DNA of 64,000 bases from Bifidobacterium breve DSM 20213 = JCM 1192 (GCF_001025175.1 NZ_AP012324.1:1426001-1490000), one strand, 5' to 3'; positions 50,558 to 60,349 are shown, counted from the stretch's first letter. The notes: generated by a model not told the origin, from the letters alone. Numbers and translations: made by a program.

Positions 50558-53500
50558 TTGACCAGATAGGCCAGGTATTCTGCGTACACTTCGACCGGGC
50601 ACGGCTGGTCGGCGTTGAAAAGCTTCAGGTTGAAGCCGCTCTGACCGCCCGTGCTGGTGGGATGCGCGATGATGCCGGCCCATTCCGAATCCGCGTTCGC
50701 GACCGCATAATAGCGGCCGTATTTCGTCGGACTGAGCCTGCAAGTGATTTGCGCTGATGCGCCGGTCGGGATGCTATGGCCGGGGTTCGGCCACCACGCC
50801 TTCCACGCGGCGCCGGATTGGAAGGTGGACCTGTTCGCGATGCCGCCGAGAAAGCCGCCGAGATACAAATATCCGGTCGCGATGTTCGCTCCGACTCCGA
50901 CCCTGCCGTTCGCGTCGCGCGCTTGGAGCCAGACCCTCGCACCGTTCACGCTATCGTAGGACAAATCGAGCGACGCACTGGCAGTTTTGCTCTCGTCGGG
51001 CTCGTCGTAATTACTGTCCGCCATGGCGTACACCTCGGACGCGATACCGCCGCTTCCGGTGCCGCCCCGCTCGCGTGGCTTGGATCCCAGACGCAGGAAA
51101 GACGCCGGGTCGTTCTTTTTGACGTGTCCGCTCCAAAAATCCAAGACGCTCATCTCGCCGACATCGTTCGACTGGACGGCCGATGCGATGGCCGGAAACC
51201 TGTAGTATTCGCTGTTCGACGAGTCACAGGCCACGAATTCCACTCCGTCACCGATAGACTTTTCCGCTCCGCCAATGACACCGGTCGCGTAGTCCGGAGA
51301 AATACGCACCCTATGCCCGCTAACGCGGGTCTGGAACGTGCCGGTCAGCAGGTTCGACCTGCCCTCGCCGTCCAGAATGACGGTCTGGTTGTGGTTCGAA
51401 TCCCACATCCGCAGGCCCGTCGAATTGAGCTTCACGCCAGTGTTCGCAGCCTCGGAGCTTTGGAATATCGCGCCGGTGAAGACGTAGCCTCGGAACTGGC
51501 CAGCGGCCACCTTGTCGGACGTGATCGTTCCAGCCGCGATCTTCACAGCGGTCACCGAATTGGCGGCGAGCTTGTCCGTGGTGATCGCGCCGGATACTAT
51601 CTTGTCGGCGTTGACCGCGTTGGCGGCGAGTTTGTCGGCGTTAACGCTGTTGGAGGCCAGCTTGTCGGTCGTGACAGCGCCAGCCACGATGTCGCCAGCC
51701 TGAATCTTATGGACATTCAGGAGCGCCACGGTCATGTCCTCCGTCACGCGGAGCTTCGCGGTCGTGACCGAGTTCGCGGCCAATTTGTCGGTGGTGATGG
51801 CGAGCGAGACGATGTTGCGTGCCTGCACCGAGTCGGCTGCGAGCTTCGCGGCGGTCACCGCGTCGGCCACCAGCTTCTCAGCGGTCACGCTGTTGGCGGC
51901 GAGCTTGTCCGTGGTGATCGCATTGGCCTTGACCTTCTCGGCGGTCACGGAGTCCACGGCGAGATGCTTCGCGGCCACGGTTCCAGACGCGAGAATGTTG
52001 TTCGCCACGAGGTCAAAAGGTTCGAAGCGCGTGCCGTCCCACGTCAGGACTTCAACGACGCGATCTGCAAGCGGCACCAAAACGCTTGGAGAAGCATTGG
52101 GCGCACCCTGCCAGTACGTGTAGAAGTCGGCCATGAGGCTGGGCGAATTGTTCTTCTCGCCCTTCCAGCGCGTCCAATATTTTTGGGTGCGCCACCACAT
52201 GTCGCCCGGCTTCAGCCCATCATGCGCGGGTTCGTCCGGGCCACGGTAGATGAGGTTCTTGCCGTCCGCCGTGGTCTGCGCCTTTCTCGCGGCGGCCTGC
52301 GCCTGATTCGCCTGCGCGGCCGCGTTCGCGGCTGTGGTCTGAGCCTTGTCAGCCGTTGATTGCGCCGTCTGCGCGGCAGCATGTGCCTTGACAGCCGCAT
52401 TGGCCGCATCGGTGGCCGCCTTGTCCGTCACCGCCGACCATGTGCCGCCGTTCCACCGTTTCGGCGTGTTAGCGCCATTCGTCGTGTCTATCCACAGTGT
52501 CGTGGACTTGCGCATCGACGCATCCGGAGCAGTGGACTGGATGAGCACGTCGGCCTTGCCGTTCGCCACGCCAGCGGCGGCGGCAGCAGCCGTATTCGCC
52601 TTCTGCGCGGCATTCGCCGCATCGGTGGCGGACTGGGCCGCACTGTCAGCCGTGGCTTTCGCTTGGGTCGCAACGCTCGAAGCATTGACTGCTGTGGACT
52701 TGGCGGCATTGGCGGACTCATTGGCAGTATTCGCCAGAGTCTGCGCATTGCCAGCCGTCTTCTTCGCGCTCTCGGCGGCGGTCTGTGCCGCGTTGGCGGC
52801 ATCCTTCGCCTGACCTGCGGTGACGGTGGCACTCTTGGCGGCAGTCTGGGCGGCATCCGCCGTTGACTGGGCCGTGCCTGCGGCGCTCTTCGCACTGTCT
52901 GCCGTGCCCTGCGCGTTTTTCGCTGCGGCAGCGGCATTCTCAGCGGCCTTCTTCGCGTCGGTGGTCTTCGCCGCGTTGTCCGCGATATCCGACTTCGCCT
53001 GCTCGATCTGCTTCGCATTGTTCTCCACGTCGGCATAGCCCATGTGGTTCCACGCGGAGCCATCCCACACAAGCGTATCGACCACGCGATCAGACAGAGG
53101 CACCAAGACGCTCGGACTGTTATTCGGAGTCCCCGTCCAGTAGGTGTAGAAGTCGGCAAGCATGGAAGGGCTGTTATTGGGCGTGCCCTTCCAGCGAGTC
53201 CAATACTTCTGCGTTTTGAGCCACAGGTCGCCGACGATGAGATTGTCCTTCGGCTCGTCGGGGCCGCGAAACGTATGGTTCTTGCTATGGGCTTCGGCAT
53301 ACGCCTGCGCCACCGACTCCTTCGCCTTGCTGATCTCGCCGTTCGCCGTGGTCAGGTCGCTTTTGGTCTGCGCGATGTCCTTCCGCGCCTGAGACAGATC
53401 GGCCTTGGCTTGCGAGAGCGTCTGATTCGCCGCATCAAGACCAGTCTTATTCGCCTGAATGTCCTTCTGGGCCTGCGTCAGCTTCGCCGTATTATCCTTC

Positions 53501-55404
53501 AAAGCCGTCTGATTGTCAGCCAGGTCTTTTTGGATCTGCTTGACCTCTTCAGGCGAGACAGCCGAAGCCACCGTCACCGAGGCGACTGCCGACCAGTCGG
53601 ACCTGTTGCCCGCATGGTCGACCGAACGAAGGGCGTAGGAGTGCTGTGAACCGGCTGCCAGACCGGTCACGAGATAATCGCCCTGACCGGACTGGTTTGC
53701 GCTGATGACGGTCATGACGGCCGCATCGACGCCCTCGCCGACCTCAATATGGTCGAAGTCCGATTCCATCGACGCGCCAGTGCTTGTCCTGCCATCCCAA
53801 TGGACGGTCACCACGCCAAGCTCGGACGCAAGCACCGGCTTCGACGGTACGGAGCATGGCGTCGTATCCGACTCCACAGTTGCCACCACGACGGCCGACC
53901 ATTCGCCGAGCTTGTCCGAATACGTCGGCACGGCCCTGACGCGCACCTCGATTTGCGTGCCGCAATCCAAGCCGCCGAAACCGAGCTGCGTCTTATCAGT
54001 CGTGCCTGCCGAATGCCAAGGCGCACCATCCACGTGCCTGCGCCACTCAATGGCGTAATTGCTGATCTCGATGGACGTGTTGTTCGTGGCTTCGGTCACG
54101 GCGGACCACGAAGCCGTGGCCAGACCATGCGCGAAACCATCCGCACCAATGTAGGCGTCGGTCTGCACGATCAATCCGAGAGGGGCCTTCGGCACGCGAT
54201 GGTCACGGTCGGACGAGGCGGTCGTGCCGCCCTCGCTGCCGGCCAACGCGGCGCCACCGGTGATGCCCTTGATCTTCTTCGCCTGACGCACGGAAGCGTC
54301 ATACTTAATATCATTCAGAGCGATTGAGCAGGATAAGCCCTCGTTCTGGCGCATGCTCAGGTCGATTTCCTGCACGCGCACCTTCTCCCCATGGGAGACG
54401 GTGGGGGCGGTAATCCAATCGCCAGCATGATAGTCAACGAGCGGCAGACTGTCCATGTCGGAAACGATGAGATCGCGCGTGTACTGGCCACGCACTCTCG
54501 CCGCATCATCAAGCGTGGACTGCATGAATGCCTGCGCGGTATCCTTATCGGACACGCCACCCTGCGAGCTATAGGATTCCCACTTGCCCCAAGGCGTCGG
54601 AGCAGCCGGATTATCCATGCGAAAAAGCAGATTATTGTCACCCTCGACAAGGATGGTTGATGCCAGGTCGGCGATGGACTCCTCGAATGGGGCTTCGCTG
54701 ATGTCACGAGCCAATTGCAGCACGACCTGCTTGCTTAGATCACGACTCAAAGCCGTGCTGTCCGCATTCCACATTTTCAGCGTGCGGCCGCTGGTGCGCC
54801 AGTCGCAGCCACCGCCATTGACCAGCGAGCTGAGAATGGTCTGCAGGTCGGTGCCGAGCGAATAATACAAAGTGTATTTTCTGTTCCAGGCATCACCATT
54901 CGAGTCTCTGGCGGTGTCGAAGCCGAGCGTCAGGCCGGTGGCCGCGCCGCCACGGGCCTTATTCTCGTCAAGGAGCGTCTTGAGAATCGTGCCCGGATTG
55001 GACGAATAAAATGGGCGCTTGCCCTTGTTGTCGCCGTCCGTGAGCAGATGGCTGGAATCGTTGTTCTCCGCCTTGCTCAGGAGCCAGCTGATCGACTGGC
55101 CGGAATAGGTGACGGTCTTGGTACGGTCGTCCGTCTTGCCGCTGCGCCCAGTGATGACATAGCGAGCATTGTCCGGCTCGCGATAGCCGGTGCCGTCCGA
55201 CACCTCCACGGCCACCTCGATACCGTCAGTAAGCTCACGGTCGAACGCCTGCGCGTCACCGGACAGCATCGAATACTCGATACTGATGGCACCGTCATCA
55301 TCGTGGAGCATCGACGCGCTGAAGCTCACCGGCTCCGCCAATACGCCGATACGTGCGCCGAAAGGCCTGTATGCCACCAGACGAGCATGCAAAGACTTGC
55401 CCAT
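50554..55404 (-). CDS. Giant tail fibre / tail hub protein, 1616 residues
   Basis: N-terminal ~400 residues (LVAYRPFGARIGVLAEPVSF, VVLQLARDISEAPFEESIAD) look like a siphovirus tail hub domain. Two fibronectin III-like repeats follow (about 405-610), then a coiled coil (620-705), a W-rich module with KYWTRWKGTPNNSPS, an Ala-rich coiled coil of about 140 residues, a second copy of the module (KYWTRWKGEKNNSPS), a row of TDKLAANSVTAEKL repeats (1138-1300), and a C-terminal beta-rich domain. This is the expected build of a long receptor-binding fibre. SD GGGAG lies 6-11 nt upstream. It presumably binds a bifidobacterial surface sugar. Confidence 0.9.
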   Translation of the reverse strand: MGKSLHARLVAYRPFGARIGVLAEPVSFSASMLHDDDGAISIEYSMLSGDAQAFDRELTDGIEVAVEVSDGTGYREPDNARYVITGRSGKTDDRTKTVTYSGQSISWLLSKAENNDSSHLLTDGDNKGKRPFYSSNPGTILKTLLDENKARGGAATGLTLGFDTARDSNGDAWNRKYTLYYSLGTDLQTILSSLVNGGGCDWRTSGRTLKMWNADSTALSRDLSKQVVLQLARDISEAPFEESIADLASTILVEGDNNLLFRMDNPAAPTPWGKWESYSSQGGVSDKDTAQAFMQSTLDDAARVRGQYTRDLIVSDMDSLPLVDYHAGDWITAPTVSHGEKVRVQEIDLSMRQNEGLSCSIALNDIKYDASVRQAKKIKGITGGAALAGSEGGTTASSDRDHRVPKAPLGLIVQTDAYIGADGFAHGLATASWSAVTEATNNTSIEISNYAIEWRRHVDGAPWHSAGTTDKTQLGFGGLDCGTQIEVRVRAVPTYSDKLGEWSAVVVATVESDTTPCSVPSKPVLASELGVVTVHWDGRTSTGASMESDFDHIEVGEGVDAAVMTVISANQSGQGDYLVTGLAAGSQHSYALRSVDHAGNRSDWSAVASVTVASAVSPEEVKQIQKDLADNQTALKDNTAKLTQAQKDIQANKTGLDAANQTLSQAKADLSQARKDIAQTKSDLTTANGEISKAKESVAQAYAEAHSKNHTFRGPDEPKDNLIVGDLWLKTQKYWTRWKGTPNNSPSMLADFYTYWTGTPNNSPSVLVPLSDRVVDTLVWDGSAWNHMGYADVENNAKQIEQAKSDIADNAAKTTDAKKAAENAAAAAKNAQGTADSAKSAAGTAQSTADAAQTAAKSATVTAGQAKDAANAAQTAAESAKKTAGNAQTLANTANESANAAKSTAVNASSVATQAKATADSAAQSATDAANAAQKANTAAAAAAGVANGKADVLIQSTAPDASMRKSTTLWIDTTNGANTPKRWNGGTWSAVTDKAATDAANAAVKAHAAAQTAQSTADKAQTTAANAAAQANQAQAAARKAQTTADGKNLIYRGPDEPAHDGLKPGDMWWRTQKYWTRWKGEKNNSPSLMADFYTYWQGAPNASPSVLVPLADRVVEVLTWDGTRFEPFDLVANNILASGTVAAKHLAVDSVTAEKVKANAITTDKLAANSVTAEKLVADAVTAAKLAADSVQARNIVSLAITTDKLAANSVTTAKLRVTEDMTVALLNVHKIQAGDIVAGAVTTDKLASNSVNADKLAANAVNADKIVSGAITTDKLAANSVTAVKIAAGTITSDKVAAGQFRGYVFTGAIFQSSEAANTGVKLNSTGLRMWDSNHNQTVILDGEGRSNLLTGTFQTRVSGHRVRISPDYATGVIGGAEKSIGDGVEFVACDSSNSEYYRFPAIASAVQSNDVGEMSVLDFWSGHVKKNDPASFLRLGSKPRERGGTGSGGIASEVYAMADSNYDEPDESKTASASLDLSYDSVNGARVWLQARDANGRVGVGANIATGYLYLGGFLGGIANRSTFQSGAAWKAWWPNPGHSIPTGASAQITCRLSPTKYGRYYAVANADSEWAGIIAHPTSTGGQSGFNLKLFNADQPCPVEVYAEYLAYLVK

Positions 55405-55410
55405 GATTAA

Positions 55411-56316
55411 CTACTCCCATGATTGCAAAAACCGGCATGTCACCTTGTCGGTGCCGCCGGTCTGTCTGATATCGAGCCGATAGTCGCCGGAATCGATCGC
55501 GGGCCACACCTGCAACGGTTCGGTGGTCCAGTCGACGCCATTCGACGCATCCGTACCACCGGACCATGCGTCGGCATTGGCAGCCGTCCACGCCTTGCGA
55601 TTGGCCACATCGATAAAGAGGTAAGGTCGTGAGGCGTCACGCTGGCCGCCCCACATGAGGTTCGTGCCACTCACCGGATCCGCGATGGTAACGCCAGTGG
55701 CCGCTCCGAAACGAAGCACCAGCATGCCGATCGGAGCGTTGGAAAGCCACCCCTCCGGCATGATGTCGAAAAGCTCGGACGGCCCGGCGTTAGGCAATCC
55801 CTGCCAGCGAGCCCAATACCCCTTGCCGCTCGGCTTGGAAACCCCGCCCGGCAGCAGCCTGCCACCCGACGCGGCCAACGTCGCCTCCTGCCACTGCACG
55901 CCACGCCAAAACACGTCCGGCAGTTGGAACACGGCGGTCATGACGCGCAGGTCGCGGAACGGGCGTTCGTCATCGTCCGGCTCGCAGCTCGTGCACACCG
56001 CTCTCGTGACCATGCTGCGAGAACTGCCGTCCTCCAAGGTCTCCGTCCTGCCGAGCGTGAGCTTCGCCGCATGCAGGCAACGGGCACGGAAACGCGAGAT
56101 CAGCGCATCGGAATCCGCGCCCCACGCCGCGACCTTGATTGTCAGCTCCGGCGCGTCCAGCACCGGAATCGAGGAGCCTACGATGACGCCGCTGCGTCCG
56201 CTCACCTGCACCGTGTCAATGATCGGCGACAGCGACGTGTAATGCGTAGTGCCGACGATGACGCGCATCCGCTCGGAGTCGAGCGGCTGGCCGTTGAGCG
56301 AATAGCTGACTTTCAT
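55411..56316 (-). CDS. Distal tail (Dit-like) protein
   Basis: 301 residues. The first half (SLSPIIDTVQVSGRSGVIVG, APELTIKVAAWGADSDALIS, DDERPFRDLRVMTAVFQLPD) fits the N-terminal ring domain of Dit proteins that cap the tail tube; the second half carries a galectin-like beta domain. Within it, GYWARWQGLPNAGPSELFDI repeats the motif seen twice in the fibre protein downstream. It is placed between tape measure and fibre, as Dit genes are. Confidence 0.85.
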   Translation of the reverse strand: MKVSYSLNGQPLDSERMRVIVGTTHYTSLSPIIDTVQVSGRSGVIVGSSIPVLDAPELTIKVAAWGADSDALISRFRARCLHAAKLTLGRTETLEDGSSRSMVTRAVCTSCEPDDDERPFRDLRVMTAVFQLPDVFWRGVQWQEATLAASGGRLLPGGVSKPSGKGYWARWQGLPNAGPSELFDIMPEGWLSNAPIGMLVLRFGAATGVTIADPVSGTNLMWGGQRDASRPYLFIDVANRKAWTAANADAWSGGTDASNGVDWTTEPLQVWPAIDSGDYRLDIRQTGGTDKVTCRFLQSWE

Positions 56317-56331
56317 TCGGATTCCTCCCGA

Positions 56332-59193
56332 TTACCATTGCGGCATGGCCGCTGTCTGCAACTTCTGCTGCGTGCTTATCGACGTCGGCGCGATGGCCGG
56401 ATAGTTGAACGTCTGCGTGATGTTCGTCACGCTCCCACCATTGCCGTAGGCGACTGCGTTAACTCCACGCGAGGCGTTGGCGACGCCGACGGAATACGAG
56501 GCGTCCTGCGACGGCAGGATGCCAGTCAGCCTTCCAGCCGCCTTCCTCACCTTCGAAGCGCTCTCGTCGATGCCGACGGCCATGCCCTCGCCTATCATCT
56601 CGCCGACCTGATCGCGGAACACTCGCGACGGTGAATGGATGCCAAGCTTGCGTTTCACCCAATTCAAGGCGTTATCGGCCGCATTGACAGCGGCGGTCAC
56701 GAGTCTGCCTGCCGCGCCTGCGATGCCGGTCGCGATGCCGGTGATGATATTCATACCGACACTCCCCCAGTTAACCGACGTGAACCCGCTCATGATCTGT
56801 CCGATCATGCCGGGAATGGCACCGATAAGCCTTGGCACCGACGCTATGAAGCCGTTGGCAAGTGCGCCGAGCAGCTGTACGCCAGCCTGCAGGATCTGCG
56901 GGAGACGATTGATGATGCCACCGACAAGCTGGCCGATGAGGATCGGGACCTTGCCGTTTAGGTCGGGCAGGGCGTTGATGAGGCCCTGCGCCAGTCCGAG
57001 GATGAGCTTCAGGCCGCTGTCGATGATTTGCGGCAGGTTGTTGAGGATGCCTTGCACGAGGTTGAGGACGGCGTTGATGCCGATGGGGATGAGCTGCGGC
57101 AATTGGGCGGACAATCCGGCCAGCAGCGTCGTCAGCACGATGACAGCCGTGGATGCGATCTGAGGCAATGCCTGCACGATGCCCTGCAAGAGGTTCGTTA
57201 TCATCGTCAATCCGGTTTGCAGGAACGACGGCAGTCTCGACGTGACCCACGATTGGAACTTGGTGAGCAGCTTGGGCAGGCTCGTCGAGATCCATGTGGT
57301 CGCGCTGGTCAGCAGCATTGTGCCGAGCTGTCCCAACGCGCCGAGCACCGGCGGCAGTATCTGCATGACCAACGCCGGCAGCGTGCTCCCCAAAGATGAG
57401 AACAGTTGCGGCAGTGCGGCGGTGATGCCGGTGATGATCTGCGCGATGCGTGGACCCACGTTCTGGATGACTGTGCTCACGGAATCGACCAGTTGGGTGG
57501 TCAATCCGTTGATGTCGGCATTGTCCTTGCCGAGTTCCGCCAGCCAGTTCTGCCATGCGGCCTTCATCATGCCGACGGAGCCCTCGATGGTTGTCGCGGC
57601 CTCCTTGGCGGTGGTGCCGCTGATGCCCATCTGCTCCTGCATGATGTGGATGGCCTGCACCACGTCGGAGAACTTGTCGATGGACAGGTCGCCCATCTCC
57701 CCGTTCGCCTGCTTGACCTTGTTCGCGTCCTGGATCAGACGCTCCATCTCGGATTTGGTACCGCCGTAGCCGAGCTTCAGGTTGTCGAGCATGGCGTAGT
57801 TGCCGCGCGCCAGAGACTGGTAGGTCTGTTGGATGGACTCGATGTCGGTGCCCATCTTGTTGGCGTTGTCCGACATGTCGATCATGGCGGTGTTGCCGAG
57901 TTCCGCCGCCTTCGCGGTGTCGCCGCCGAGTGAGCTGATCAGCGAGGCGGAAAAGCTCGTGACCTGCGTCATATACTCGTTGGCGCTCACTCCGGCTGTC
58001 CGGTACGCTTCCGCCGCGTACTTCTGCACGGTGCCAGAAGCGCCCTTGAACAGCGTGTCCACGCCGCCGACGGCCTGCTCATAGGTCGCGTATGCGTCGA
58101 GAGCGCTCTTGCCGACTCCTGCCAAAGCAGCGACGGCGGTGCCTACGCCAGCCAGTCCGACCGTGGCGACGCCCTTCAACGCGCCGACGGCCTTGCCCGA
58201 CATGGAGCTGATCGCGCTCCACGCAATGTCGGCTCCGCCCTTCAACGCTCCGGCCATCCGTGAGGCCACGGAGCTGGCGACGCCGAACAGGCCTGAGAAC
58301 ACTCCGCTCGCCGCCGATCCGACGTTGCGGAAATAACCGCCTATGCTGCCCACGGCATTCTTAAATGGTGCAGGAATCTTCGCGGCGATGCCGCTGATGC
58401 GCTGGCCGAGCCCGTAGGACAGGTCGTCGCCGAACTGTCGGGCGATGGCCGCGCCCTGTTTGAAGGGGCTGGCGACCTTGCCTCCCAACGCGGACGCCTT
58501 CGAGGCGACCTGATCGAACGCGCTGCGGGCGATGCCGCCGATCTTGCCGAACACGCCCGCCCCGTCGAGCATGGCCATGTCGGCGTTCGCCCAGCCGGCG
58601 CGCACTTTCTCGATCGCACCCAACGCCGGGGCAGCCATCGCCCTGCCGAGGTTTCTGAACGCCGCTCCGAGCGAACCGGCTGTCTTCTCGCTGCTGGCGG
58701 CGAGATTGTCCTGAGCGTCCTTGAGCGCCTTCTGCGCATCCTTCAACCGGTTCTCGGCCTGCGTCGCCCGGTCGGTCATGGTGGACAGTCTCAGCCGCGC
58801 CTGTTCGAGCCTGATGGTCGCGGCCTCGGCCTGCGTGCTGCCCTCACCATGCTTGGCTATGGCATTGGCGACGCTCTCCTCGGCGGCACGCACCTGATTC
58901 GCCGCCGCCTCCTGCTGGAGCATGGACTGACGGTATGCGGCCGTGGATTTCGCCACGTCACGCTCATAGGATTTCAACACGTCCGCGCTGAAATCGTTCG
59001 CCGACTGCTTGAAACCGTTTTTGAACGCGCGTCCGAACAGTCCACCGCTTTTGCCGCCGTCCATGCTCGAATCGAAGGTCTTCGACGCGGCCTTGCCACT
59101 CGCGCCGACCTCCTTGTTGACCGCGCTGCGGAAACCCCTCATCGAGGGGAAAACGCTGATGTGCGCGGAACCGAGTTCGCTGCCGAACGCCAT
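56332..59193 (-). CDS. Tape measure protein
   Basis: 953 residues; its length sets tail length. N-terminal SAHISVFPSMRGFRSAVNKE is typical, followed by a coiled coil (90-190), several Gly/Ala-rich amphipathic stretches, the TP901-like core domain around 400-530 (VGGVDTLFKGASGTVQKYAA, ASLISSLGGDTAKAAELGNT) and a long hydrophobic, repetitive part (IPIGINAVLNLVQGILNNLP) that can line the tail. It stands directly after the tail chaperone genes. Confidence 0.94.
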   Translation of the reverse strand: MAFGSELGSAHISVFPSMRGFRSAVNKEVGASGKAASKTFDSSMDGGKSGGLFGRAFKNGFKQSANDFSADVLKSYERDVAKSTAAYRQSMLQQEAAANQVRAAEESVANAIAKHGEGSTQAEAATIRLEQARLRLSTMTDRATQAENRLKDAQKALKDAQDNLAASSEKTAGSLGAAFRNLGRAMAAPALGAIEKVRAGWANADMAMLDGAGVFGKIGGIARSAFDQVASKASALGGKVASPFKQGAAIARQFGDDLSYGLGQRISGIAAKIPAPFKNAVGSIGGYFRNVGSAASGVFSGLFGVASSVASRMAGALKGGADIAWSAISSMSGKAVGALKGVATVGLAGVGTAVAALAGVGKSALDAYATYEQAVGGVDTLFKGASGTVQKYAAEAYRTAGVSANEYMTQVTSFSASLISSLGGDTAKAAELGNTAMIDMSDNANKMGTDIESIQQTYQSLARGNYAMLDNLKLGYGGTKSEMERLIQDANKVKQANGEMGDLSIDKFSDVVQAIHIMQEQMGISGTTAKEAATTIEGSVGMMKAAWQNWLAELGKDNADINGLTTQLVDSVSTVIQNVGPRIAQIITGITAALPQLFSSLGSTLPALVMQILPPVLGALGQLGTMLLTSATTWISTSLPKLLTKFQSWVTSRLPSFLQTGLTMITNLLQGIVQALPQIASTAVIVLTTLLAGLSAQLPQLIPIGINAVLNLVQGILNNLPQIIDSGLKLILGLAQGLINALPDLNGKVPILIGQLVGGIINRLPQILQAGVQLLGALANGFIASVPRLIGAIPGMIGQIMSGFTSVNWGSVGMNIITGIATGIAGAAGRLVTAAVNAADNALNWVKRKLGIHSPSRVFRDQVGEMIGEGMAVGIDESASKVRKAAGRLTGILPSQDASYSVGVANASRGVNAVAYGNGGSVTNITQTFNYPAIAPTSISTQQKLQTAAMPQW

Positions 59194-59227
59194 GCGGCAC
59201 CTCCACTATTCAGTTTTGTCCAAAAAA

Positions 59228-59554
59228 TCAGTCCTCGTAGAGCGTCTGGAACACCGGGCTCATGCCCTTGGTCTGTTCGCGCAGCCGCTCACGCTCGGCC
59301 TTCTCCCTGTCCGCCCGCAATCGTTTCGCAAGAGAATCGAAAGGTTTAGGATACTCGTCGCTGCCAAGCGCGTAGACGACCGGTATCTCACCCCACCGGG
59401 CCGGATAATCCAAGCCGTTGAGCTCCGCGCCCGTGTAGGTCGACGGATCGCCGATGAGCTGCTCGAGGAGCGCTATCGCGTCGCCGTAGCGGAGCCTGCC
59501 GCCAAGATCGGCCTGCAGACTCCACCCATGCGTCGTGAAATCGGCTCGGATCAC
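59228..59554 (-). CDS. Tail assembly chaperone, downstream frame (GT-type product)
   Basis: 108 residues if begun at GTG 59554, which overlaps the upstream stop (GTGA). The sequence THGWSLQADLGGRLRYGDAI and AIALLEQLIGDPSTYTGAEL with a charged tail matches the second half of frameshifted actinophage tail chaperones. It is probably made mainly as a -1 frameshift fusion with the upstream gene (about 248 residues), since its frame stays open back to the GGGAAAA heptamer at 59593-59599. Confidence 0.82.
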   Translation of the reverse strand: MIRADFTTHGWSLQADLGGRLRYGDAIALLEQLIGDPSTYTGAELNGLDYPARWGEIPVVYALGSDEYPKPFDSLAKRLRADREKAERERLREQTKGMSPVFQTLYED

Positions 59555-59973
59555 GCTCCCGTGGTCGGCGAGCTGGCGGGAGAACCATTGGATTTTCCCA
59601 GTGAGGCTCCCTGCGAGCGCACCACCGCGTCGCCATAGTCGGACAGGAGGTTGAACACGACCTGCACCGGTTCGCCGTTCAGCGCTTTCGCCTGTTTGTC
59701 TCCGGCGAAAGCGCTCAGAATGCGTTTGAGCTGTTCGACGCTTTCCGTGTCATCGGACGTGTTCGACAGTCTGGTGAAATCGTCGATGCTCATCGACAAT
59801 GGGAGCTTGTACGTGCGTCCGCCGGGCACGAGCGCCCAATACACATCGCCCTTGATGATGTGGCGCACCTTGTAATTTTGTGCGATGGAGGCGAACGCCT
59901 CCTCGTCGTTTTCTTCCGTCCACTGGTCGAAATCCTCGACGGTCGGCTTGAAGTCGGTGGAAGTGGAAGTCAT
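59551..59973 (-). CDS. Tail assembly chaperone, upstream frame (G-type product)
   Basis: 140 residues, acidic start (FKPTVEDFDQWTEENDEEAF) and a helical body (SVEQLKRILSAFAGDKQAKA). Situated between the major tail protein and the tape measure, the place of lambda G/GT. The slip heptamer G-GGA-AAA lies 14 codons before its stop, in the correct phase. It helps load the tape measure and tail tube subunits. Confidence 0.85.
   Translation of the reverse strand: MTSTSTDFKPTVEDFDQWTEENDEEAFASIAQNYKVRHIIKGDVYWALVPGGRTYKLPLSMSIDDFTRLSNTSDDTESVEQLKRILSAFAGDKQAKALNGEPVQVVFNLLSDYGDAVVRSQGASLGKSNGSPASSPTTGA
59593..59599 (-). other. Programmed -1 frameshift heptamer GGGAAAA
   Basis: On the minus strand the codons CTG GGA AAA contain G-GGA-AAA in the canonical X-XXY-YYZ phase. 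After a -1 slip, reading continues ATC CAA TGG without a stop into the downstream chaperone gene. Lambda uses the similar GGGAAAG at the same place. Confidence 0.85.
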
Positions 59974-60010
59974 TGTCTTGTCCTATCTGCTTTTCGCCTG
60001 CCTGCGGTAA

Positions 60011-60057
60011 AAAGGGTTCCCGGACCGCGCAGACAGGCGAGATAGGCGGTCCGGGAA
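60011..60057 (-). terminator. Terminator after the major tail protein genes
   Basis: A perfect 12-bp stem TTCCCGGACCGC/GCGGTCCGGGAA with a 17-nt loop, followed on the minus strand by CCCTTTTT. It probably lowers transcription of the chaperone, tape measure and fibre genes relative to the tail tube gene. Confidence 0.8.
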
Positions 60058-60073
60058 GATTTTCGTCCGCCGG

Positions 60074-60349
60074 TCAGGCGGCGCGTGCGGTGACAGTGAC
60101 CGTCAGATCGGGTGAGGTCACGCCGCCATACGTGGCGTTGATCCTCGCGCTCCCGGCCTTGACGGCGGTGAGCGTGCCGCCATCGACGGTCGCCACGCCT
60201 GCATCCTTGGATGTGAACATGGCCTGTCCGGTCACGTCCACGGTGGTCTTGTCCACATGGGTGGCGACGGCCTTGAGCGCGAGCTTCGCGCCTTGGACGA
60301 CCGACGGCCTCGTATTGCCGTCAGCCGAAGTCACGGCCACCGCCGTCAC
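60074..60349 (-). CDS. Ig-like (Big_2-type) extension of the major tail protein
   Basis: The frame encodes a single bacterial Ig-like domain: VTAVAVTSADGNTRPSVVQG, AVATHVDKTTVDVTGQAMFT, SKDAGVATVDGGTLTAVKAG and GVTSPDLTVTVTA. As a separate gene it would begin at GTG 60349, overlapping the tail protein stop (GTGA). But its frame is open through CCCAAAA at 60352-60358, so it is probably made by -1 frameshifting as a C-terminal domain of a minority of tail tube subunits (fusion of about 290 residues). Such Ig-like domains decorate the tails of many phages and may help weak cell-surface binding. Confidence 0.85.
   Translation of the reverse strand: MTAVAVTSADGNTRPSVVQGAKLALKAVATHVDKTTVDVTGQAMFTSKDAGVATVDGGTLTAVKAGSARINATYGGVTSPDLTVTVTARAA

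Noticed and set aside
50776..52359. 527-codon plus-strand frame opposite the tail fibre
   Set aside because: Antisense of the repetitive fibre; Arg/Gly/Val-rich with repeated motifs that mirror the fibre repeats.
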